A DNA stretch of 33,443 nucleotides from a virus. This document shows positions 27,865-33,443 of the stretch, in pieces (positions within the stretch are counted from its first letter, which is position 1; every line of letters begins with the position of its first letter). Below the pieces are notes generated by a model, which saw nothing but the letters and a program-made list of their open reading frames with translations, did not search any database and was not told the DNA's origin. The stretch spans positions 1 through 33,443 of the IMG/VR virus record IMGVR_UViG_3300028548_003072; one strand, given 5' to 3'. Made by a program: the position numbers and the translations under genes.

Positions 27865-29882
27865 TAATTGTTTTGCTCCAATGAATCAACACTAGCAGCA
27901 CCAAATGTTAAAGCTTTAACATATCCAAAAACTTTTGCTTGATCTTTCCAATTAGCAGCTAGGTCTAACAAAGCATCTATTCCTCTATCACTAACCATAG
28001 CTTCGGCTAATTCATTTGATGTTTTGGTAAAAGCTCTTTGTTTAAAAAATTTATTAACACTTTGTAAAAATTGTCCTGTTTCAATTGCAAAAGAAACTTT
28101 GTTACTTTCTGCTCCCTCTTTATATAATAAATTTCCAGCAGTTGATGATCCAGCTTGACCAGATTTACCACTAGCTTTTAAAACATTTGCAAATTTAACT
28201 ATTGAATTTTCTATATCTTTATATTTAACATTAGCATTTTTAGTTTTTGCTAATTGATACATCATCTCAGTAAAATTTCCTTTAGTAGCTTCATTCTTCA
28301 TAATAGAATTATAAAAAATAACACCAGTATTAATTCCCTCTTTCATACCATCTGAACCAGCTACAATAAATTTGCTGTTAAAATAAGTTGAAATAGTATT
28401 TTCTAAAAGTCCTGGTACTTTACTTGCATTAACAGAGTCTGCAAATCTGATAATATCTTTTTTAGATAAAAGAGGAGAATTTAGATGAGAAAATAATTTA
28501 CCCATATTCTCTGGATTTTTAGAAAAATTAATTTTTTTAATATCATTAAATACTTGAGTCATTGATCCTTTGGTAATTGGCTCAACAAAACCATCATAAA
28601 ATTTAGAATATTTTTCGTTAGCAGTAGTCCAACCTTTATTTGTTGCTAGAACACTTTTAAGCTCTGATGCCATATCAGCATACTTAAATTTATCTAAACT
28701 TTTTTCATTAGTAAAAATACCATTTCTTTTAAGATCCCTAAATATCTTATAAGAATTGTGCATGACTTGTCCATTACCCTCTGACTTTTTAATTTTAGCA
28801 ACTTGATCTTTTAATAATCTTTGTACTCCTGTACTGCCACCATCTGCTGCTTTTTCTAAAGCTATAATCATGTCATTTACTTGAGTAGAACTATAATTAA
28901 ATTTTTTAATTTCTGCTCCACCATTTAACAACCACATTTGTGATCCTTGAGATTCTAAAGCTATTGCAGCTTTTTCGTATTGTGCATTTAATTCTTTAAC
29001 ACTTAAAGATTTATTTGTAGAAATAATGCCATTATCTTTTCCCCACCTTGCAATAAAATCTTTCATTTCTGCTGGTCTGTTTGCCCAAAATTTATCTACA
29101 ACTTTATTTCCTATAATAGACGACTCAATTGTACCATCCATTTTTATAATAGATTTATTTCCACTAGCTTCTGATGTCTTTAAAATTAAACCTTTGTCTT
29201 TTGCATACTTTTGAAGATCCTTAACTTTTTTAATGTCAGCAGCATTATCAGGAATAATGTGTTTTGCTAAACCAGAAGTATTACCTCTAGCTGCCATGTA
29301 AAGATCAAGACCTAAATTAACAGCAGCACCTACACCATAACCAGCAGCTTCGCTATTAGTTCCTTGTTCTACACCCTCTTTAATTAATCCAGATACAGCA
29401 CCAGTTGTACCAAAAATCATTTTAGCTTTAGTAAAAAGACTAGGTGATGCAAATTCTGCTGCACTCCTAGAAAATTCGTTGGCATCTAATTTAGTGTCGT
29501 AAGTTAAAAACTTTTCTCTTACATATTTTCCTGGTCTAATTTTATTTTCTGATGCTAAAGCAACTTTATATTTTTGCTCCATGTCCTCAATATCAGATTC
29601 ATCCATATTCATCATTTTAGCAACTTTAACTGCCAACATACCTCCACCCTTTTTAAAGGCATCGTCTAATATAAAAGGTAGGTCAAGCAACTGAGTTAAA
29701 CCCTCACCATATCCAACAATAGGTGACATAACAGTATCAATAGCAACTTCTGTATTAGTTAATTCAGATGCTTCAACATTGTTTTCAGGATTGTTATTTT
29801 CAACAGTAGCTAATTGATTGGTATTGCTTTTTATTTCTTCTTCTTGTTTTTTTAAAATTCCTGTATAATCTATTATTTCCAT
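27864..29882 (-). CDS. Large internal virion / ejection protein, 672 aa
   Basis: This 672-aa, helix-rich protein has Ala/Gly-rich hydrophobic parts (GTTGAVSGLIKEGVEQG and AAGYGVGAAVNLGLDLY, ~165-200) suited to membrane insertion. The N-terminus is acidic and hydrophilic. It follows two other probable internal proteins and matches podovirus ejection proteins by size, helicity and location. It should be packed in the head and ejected ahead of the DNA. No lytic transglycosylase motif was seen. ACCTTTATTTTA separates it from the upstream gene. Confidence 0.72.
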   Translation of the reverse strand: MEIIDYTGILKKQEEEIKSNTNQLATVENNNPENNVEASELTNTEVAIDTVMSPIVGYGEGLTQLLDLPFILDDAFKKGGGMLAVKVAKMMNMDESDIEDMEQKYKVALASENKIRPGKYVREKFLTYDTKLDANEFSRSAAEFASPSLFTKAKMIFGTTGAVSGLIKEGVEQGTNSEAAGYGVGAAVNLGLDLYMAARGNTSGLAKHIIPDNAADIKKVKDLQKYAKDKGLILKTSEASGNKSIIKMDGTIESSIIGNKVVDKFWANRPAEMKDFIARWGKDNGIISTNKSLSVKELNAQYEKAAIALESQGSQMWLLNGGAEIKKFNYSSTQVNDMIIALEKAADGGSTGVQRLLKDQVAKIKKSEGNGQVMHNSYKIFRDLKRNGIFTNEKSLDKFKYADMASELKSVLATNKGWTTANEKYSKFYDGFVEPITKGSMTQVFNDIKKINFSKNPENMGKLFSHLNSPLLSKKDIIRFADSVNASKVPGLLENTISTYFNSKFIVAGSDGMKEGINTGVIFYNSIMKNEATKGNFTEMMYQLAKTKNANVKYKDIENSIVKFANVLKASGKSGQAGSSTAGNLLYKEGAESNKVSFAIETGQFLQSVNKFFKQRAFTKTSNELAEAMVSDRGIDALLDLAANWKDQAKVFGYVKALTFGAASVDSLEQNN

Positions 29883-29891
29883 AATTTACCT

Positions 29892-30977
29892 TTATTTTAA
29901 TTCTTCTAATATATATTTATTAACCTTATCCATGTTCTCAATACCAAATACTTGTTTAAGTTTTAATTGTATTTTGTCATTATCATAGCCACCATCAACT
30001 AATGTTTGTGCATAAGTAACTGCCATCTCTTTATTAACTGTTATTTGATTTTCTGGTAATTCTAAATATTCTTTATACTTGCCAGTTGGTTTTCCCTCAG
30101 AATCTAATGTCATTTCACCTACACCTAAAGCTTTATAAGCTTTATTTCTTCTAGTAATAATATCATTCATTATTCTTTGTGTTTTAACTTTTGCTTTAAA
30201 TACACTTGGTGGATCGTCAGGGTTTGCAATTGAATTTTTCAAAAGAACAATTTCTTTTCCACCAGCAGCAACACCAGTAATATATTTTCTGTATTGGTTA
30301 GTATTTTTAAGCACATCAGATTTCCATGCAGAATATCTATTTACAAAATCATTTGCTTCTTTTGACGTATTAATTCCCAATTTTTGTGCTTGACCAGTTA
30401 GCCAAGCTTCACCTTGTCCCATATAAGTCATAAACTTATCCTCTGCCATAACATCAATATTTTCAAGAGTTATTGCAAAATTTTCTGAGTTCATTATTTC
30501 CTCATCAAGTTTTCCAGCAGTTTTCTTTGGAACAAGATCGCTAGTAGTTTTACCAGTAACTGATTGAGATATTTTATTATATTTTTTGTTGTTGGTTAAT
30601 TCCTCAGCTCTTAACAAACCAGCTTTGGTATTTGTGTTAATTGTTAATTTATCTGTTCCATCTTTAGATAAAAAAGTTTCAAATTTTGATCCTTTATCTT
30701 TAGCAAAAAGATTCTGTTCTACCCATTTTTCAGGAAAAGCTCTAAATGCTGGTAGTTGATCTGCTGGAACTTGATCTTCATATTGCTTTATAAATTTTGC
30801 TCTTTCATCTGCTGTTTTTTGTTTTTTAAATAATGATGCAGTTTGCATACCTTGTAAAAGGCTAGGCAAAGCAGCACTTGGAGCAGAACCTGATAGTCCA
30901 GCAGTTAATAATCCTATTCCACCTAAAACTTCTGGTGAGTATAAAAGTCCTTTAAACTTATCTTCTTCTTCTGGCAT
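29892..30977 (-). CDS. Internal virion / ejection protein, 361 aa
   Basis: This 361-aa helical protein has a hydrophobic, Gly/Ser-rich N-terminus (VLGGIGLLTAGLSGSAPSA) and contains QYRKYITGVAAGGKEIVLL (~residues 229-247), continuing KNSIANPDDPPSVFKAKV. This module is common in ejection proteins of marine podoviruses, and it recurs in the 76-aa protein at 11958-12188. The C-terminus resembles a helical dimerisation region. It overlaps the 418-aa gene upstream by one base. It should act with the 672-aa and 418-aa proteins in DNA delivery. Confidence 0.7.
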   Translation of the reverse strand: MPEEEDKFKGLLYSPEVLGGIGLLTAGLSGSAPSAALPSLLQGMQTASLFKKQKTADERAKFIKQYEDQVPADQLPAFRAFPEKWVEQNLFAKDKGSKFETFLSKDGTDKLTINTNTKAGLLRAEELTNNKKYNKISQSVTGKTTSDLVPKKTAGKLDEEIMNSENFAITLENIDVMAEDKFMTYMGQGEAWLTGQAQKLGINTSKEANDFVNRYSAWKSDVLKNTNQYRKYITGVAAGGKEIVLLKNSIANPDDPPSVFKAKVKTQRIMNDIITRRNKAYKALGVGEMTLDSEGKPTGKYKEYLELPENQITVNKEMAVTYAQTLVDGGYDNDKIQLKLKQVFGIENMDKVNKYILEELK

Positions 30978-32233
30978 TATATTAGTCCTTGTTCGTTTAA
31001 GTAGTTATAGAAAACATTGCTGTTATTCATGGATCTGGAATAGTTATCATTGTAACTATTGCCATAACCATACTGATTAGTATTAGGTGTTATATTTAAA
31101 GTGTTAGCCATTTTAGTCTTAGCTGTGTTGTAAGTGTTTAAATAGTTTTGATTAATACCAAGATTAGTATTATTTAGATTTGCAAAATAATCATTAACCA
31201 TAGATGGTTGAGTTGTAGTTCCACCAACTGCATCAGCAGCATAAGGCGTTAATTGATTTACTGCATCTCTTTCACCCTCACTAGCATTACCAGTTAGAAA
31301 ACCACCACCATAATTAAAATCACCAGAGCCATCAGGATTATATTTTATAGTAGATCCTGTATAACCTAACAAATCCATAGCTTTATTATTTTTATAATTA
31401 TCAGTAGCTCCTCTAAAAAAAGTTCCTATAATTCCACCTGATTTAGCAATTGTGCTTAATGGTGTTTTTCTTAAATCACTTTCAAAAGTTTTAGCAACTT
31501 CACTAATATTGTCTGTGTATTTACTATATTTAGTTTGATCTACAATTGAGCTTAAAGAAATGTCTAAATTATCAATTATAAATTTATCTTCAATACCATC
31601 TACATTAGTTCCAATTAAATCTGAATTTGATATAGCTTGTAATCTTCCTAAAAAATCTGTTTTATCTTTATCTGAAACTCCTGGTGAATCTAAGTATGCA
31701 CCAATATTTGATGTTTGATAATCAGCAACATTAATAACTCCTGGTGTTTGTTTTAAACTAAACTCTCCAGTTTCAGGATTAAAAAAATTAGATTCTATTT
31801 TACCAACATCTTTATATGCTTCTGTTTCATAATCAAAATTACTTGTAGGTGTTACTCCTGGAGGAGAAGCTGGGGTTGGTGTTGTATAATCATTACCACT
31901 ATCATAACTATCGTTACTATCTCCACTTCCTTGACCACCCTCTGCACCAGCATTTCCACCACTTGTGTCAGAACTACCATCAGAGTTTCTATCACCCCAA
32001 CCATCTAAACTTAAAAGACCAGATGCACCAACATTTGGTTTTCCATTATCTAAAGAGTTGTGTAAATTAGCATCAAGTAATAATCCTTTTTCAGCTTCTG
32101 TAATATATACAAGTTCTGTTGATGGACTATTTTCAGATGACTTCCAAAATTTAGGTGCTTTAACTTCTTCGGTTTTACCAAGATAGTTTCTAACACCACC
32201 TTGCATTACAAAGTTGTCGTCATTTAATAACAT
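30977..32233 (-). CDS. Low-complexity virion protein, 418 aa
   Basis: This 418-aa protein has a Gly/Ser/Asp-rich disordered stretch (~80-125: GNAGAEGGQGSGDSNDSYDS) followed by Pro/Thr (TTPTPASPPGVTPTS). The C-terminus is Asn/Tyr-rich (NQYGYGNSYNDNYSRSMNN). It begins MLLNDDNFVMQGGVRNYLG with AAGGACAT before the ATG. Its location in the ejection cluster suggests a virion protein. No known family is recognised. Confidence 0.68.
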   Translation of the reverse strand: MLLNDDNFVMQGGVRNYLGKTEEVKAPKFWKSSENSPSTELVYITEAEKGLLLDANLHNSLDNGKPNVGASGLLSLDGWGDRNSDGSSDTSGGNAGAEGGQGSGDSNDSYDSGNDYTTPTPASPPGVTPTSNFDYETEAYKDVGKIESNFFNPETGEFSLKQTPGVINVADYQTSNIGAYLDSPGVSDKDKTDFLGRLQAISNSDLIGTNVDGIEDKFIIDNLDISLSSIVDQTKYSKYTDNISEVAKTFESDLRKTPLSTIAKSGGIIGTFFRGATDNYKNNKAMDLLGYTGSTIKYNPDGSGDFNYGGGFLTGNASEGERDAVNQLTPYAADAVGGTTTQPSMVNDYFANLNNTNLGINQNYLNTYNTAKTKMANTLNITPNTNQYGYGNSYNDNYSRSMNNSNVFYNYLNEQGLI

Positions 32234-32241
32234 TTATGTCC

Positions 32242-32352
32242 TTATAAGATTATTGAAATTACAATTAGTACACCAAGTATAATAATATATTTAGATGTGT
32301 TGTTATCTATGTCTGCTTTTAAATCGTAAATTATTTTATTTATTTTATCCAT
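32242..32352 (-). CDS. Tail-anchored miniprotein, 36 aa
   Basis: The ATG at 32352 overlaps the stop of the 233-aa gene (TAATG), after a CTAGGAGGATTATT-type ribosome site. The product is a charged helix (MDKINKIIYDLKADIDNN) followed by a membrane segment (YIIILGVLIVISIIL) up to the stop. It is probably a small membrane protein expressed with the virion genes. Because it is short and unrecognised, confidence is moderate. Confidence 0.55.
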   Translation of the reverse strand: MDKINKIIYDLKADIDNNTSKYIIILGVLIVISIIL

Positions 32353-33053
32353 TATAATAATCCTCCTAAGAATCCTAAACCACCACCAATCATTGCACCA
32401 GTAGTACCAAATTTAGATCCAATTAATGCACCACCCATAGCAGAAGTTAATGGGTTAGCTTGTGTTTGTGTACTTGATTGTTGAACTGGTAAGCCAGTAG
32501 CAATAGGATTAACAATACTGTTGTACTGTTGTAGTGCTTGAAATGGAGCCATGTTTTGTTGTCTTTGAATATTTTCTAACTGTCCACCAACTTGTGATAA
32601 GTTTGGAGCAGAACCAGCTATTGCTAATTGTCTGCTTCGTTCTTTATCGTATTGGTCAAAAGCATAAGGTAAAGCAGCATCAGTAATACCACCTAAAATT
32701 TGTTGTTGATTCATCATTGAGCCAGGCGATCTTCCAGCAGCCGAAAATTCTGAATTAACAGATGTTGCAATATCGTTAGCAGCACCTTGTAACATTGGAG
32801 ATAAAAAAGGATTCAAATAGTTGCCACCTAAAGTGTCAGCCAACTGAGTGTTAGACGCATTTGCCATAACTTCTTGTTGGGCAAGACCTTGAGTAGTTTG
32901 AGCAGATGGAGCTACATATCCAGCAGCACCTACACCTTGATTGTATAAGTTTCCAGCTTCACCTATAATTTGATTTAAAGCTGGTCTAGCTGGTTCATAA
33001 GGTTGAACACTTTGAGTTGTTTGATTTCCACCACCACTTGATCCACTTGACAT
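32352..33053 (-). CDS. Virion protein, Gln/Gly-rich, 233 aa
   Basis: This 233-aa protein begins with a Ser/Gly tract (MSSGSSGGGNQTTQSVQPYE) and has a long helical Gln/Asn/Ala-rich body (PFLSPMLQGAANDIATSVNS, SPGSMMNQQQILGGITDAA). It ends in a Gly-rich hydrophobic tail (MGGALIGSKFGTTGAMIGG). This form is typical of small internal or tail-lumen proteins upstream of ejection genes in marine podoviruses. It shares its first base with the stop of the GNAT-like gene. Confidence 0.68.
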   Translation of the reverse strand: MSSGSSGGGNQTTQSVQPYEPARPALNQIIGEAGNLYNQGVGAAGYVAPSAQTTQGLAQQEVMANASNTQLADTLGGNYLNPFLSPMLQGAANDIATSVNSEFSAAGRSPGSMMNQQQILGGITDAALPYAFDQYDKERSRQLAIAGSAPNLSQVGGQLENIQRQQNMAPFQALQQYNSIVNPIATGLPVQQSSTQTQANPLTSAMGGALIGSKFGTTGAMIGGGLGFLGGLL

Positions 33054-33443
33054 TATTTATTCTCCTTTATTGATTTTTCTAAAACTACATGAGTTTTTTT
33101 ATAATTAAATTGTTCCATAATTCGTTCCCATCCTTTTCTTGATATTAAATACATATCAGTACATCCAATTGATTTTGCCCAATCTTCTAATACTGAAATT
33201 AAATGCTGCCATTTTTGTCTTTGTCTACCAGTAACAATAAATATGTTACAAGTTTTTACTAAAGTTCTTTGAATAATTTCTGTAACTACAACTCCATAAT
33301 ACTTTTCAAGTGTTGTAGATTTGTCTTTATCCCAAACTACCCATAGCTGCATTTTATTTTTTTTAACACAATCATACACAAAGTCTGCATCTGTGTGATT
33401 GCCTGAGTAAGATAGAGCTTCGCTAATATCTTTTTTAACTAAA
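33053..33443 (-). CDS. GNAT-like protein, 5' end cut by window edge
   Basis: The minus-strand frame is open from 33053 to the right edge; an internal GTG at 33379 is not the true start. The visible part (KKDISEALSYSGNHTDADFV, QLWVVWDKDK, YYGVVVTEIIQR, CNIFIVTGRQRQKWQ, VLEDWAKSIGCTDMYLI and KGWERIM...YKKTHVVLEKS) resembles the small GNAT-type acetyltransferase-like proteins found in marine phage virion clusters. Whether it binds acetyl-CoA cannot be told. It precedes the 233-aa gene and would follow the tail fibre if the map is circular. Confidence 0.62.
   Translation of the reverse strand, partial: LVKKDISEALSYSGNHTDADFVYDCVKKNKMQLWVVWDKDKSTTLEKYYGVVVTEIIQRTLVKTCNIFIVTGRQRQKWQHLISVLEDWAKSIGCTDMYLISRKGWERIMEQFNYKKTHVVLEKSIKENK

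Noticed and set aside
31849-32186. Two plus-strand frames of 73 codons, His/Tyr-rich
   Set aside because: They are antisense to the Gly/Ser/Asp-rich disordered part of the 418-aa virion protein and owe their odd composition to it.

Overview
This window is most of the genome of a temperate, podovirus-like tailed phage. The DNA is very AT-rich and the genes are tightly packed, often overlapping as TAATG or ATGA. The gene content (SU10/DUF5309-type capsid, long portal, repeat-rich tail fibre, ERF annealing protein, DUF3310, tyrosine integrase, many small marine-phage families) and a 42-base 5' half of an alphaproteobacterial-style tRNA-Asn next to the integrase suggest a phage of SAR11 (Pelagibacterales) or a close relative. 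The host is an inference.

Layout. Positions 1-12960 hold the leftward structural and packaging genes. In transcription order these are TerS, a hairpin-rich gap, a small protein related to the ejection proteins, TerL, portal, scaffold, major capsid protein, two probable decoration proteins, several lysine-rich miniproteins, adaptor, a large tail protein and a tail fibre that runs off the left edge. Positions 13350-16746 are a leftward early-type operon with two DNA methyltransferases, a PD-(D/E)XK-like protein and a winged-helix protein. At 16750-16860 is a divergent promoter/operator region. Positions 16853-21108 are a rightward operon with a repressor-like gene, RecB/Cas4-like nuclease, ERF, an SSB-tailed small protein, DUF3310, a LexA-type winged helix and an XRE regulator, closed by a terminator. 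Positions 21414-23607 are the leftward integrase operon. Positions 23608-24145 are the attachment region. Positions 24146-27864 are the leftward lysis region (3TM holin, M15 endolysin, membrane coiled-coil proteins). Positions 27864-33443 hold leftward internal virion/ejection proteins and a GNAT-like protein cut by the right edge.

How it works together. No DNA polymerase, helicase, primase or RNA polymerase is visible, so replication and transcription probably rely on the host, with ERF and the nuclease providing recombination. The right-edge gene and the left-edge tail fibre are both leftward and cut at the window ends, which fits a nearly complete, circularly permuted map.

Most interesting points: (1) attP carries the 5' half of tRNA-Asn, with a good promoter 12 bases upstream that would drive the hybrid tRNA after integration, and this promoter is nested in a terminator of the opposite strand; (2) a branched structured-RNA candidate lies between TerL and TerS; (3) a 76-aa protein shares a module with the 361-aa ejection protein; (4) a small plus-strand transcription unit sits inside the leftward genes; (5) GGTATA repeats cluster around attP.
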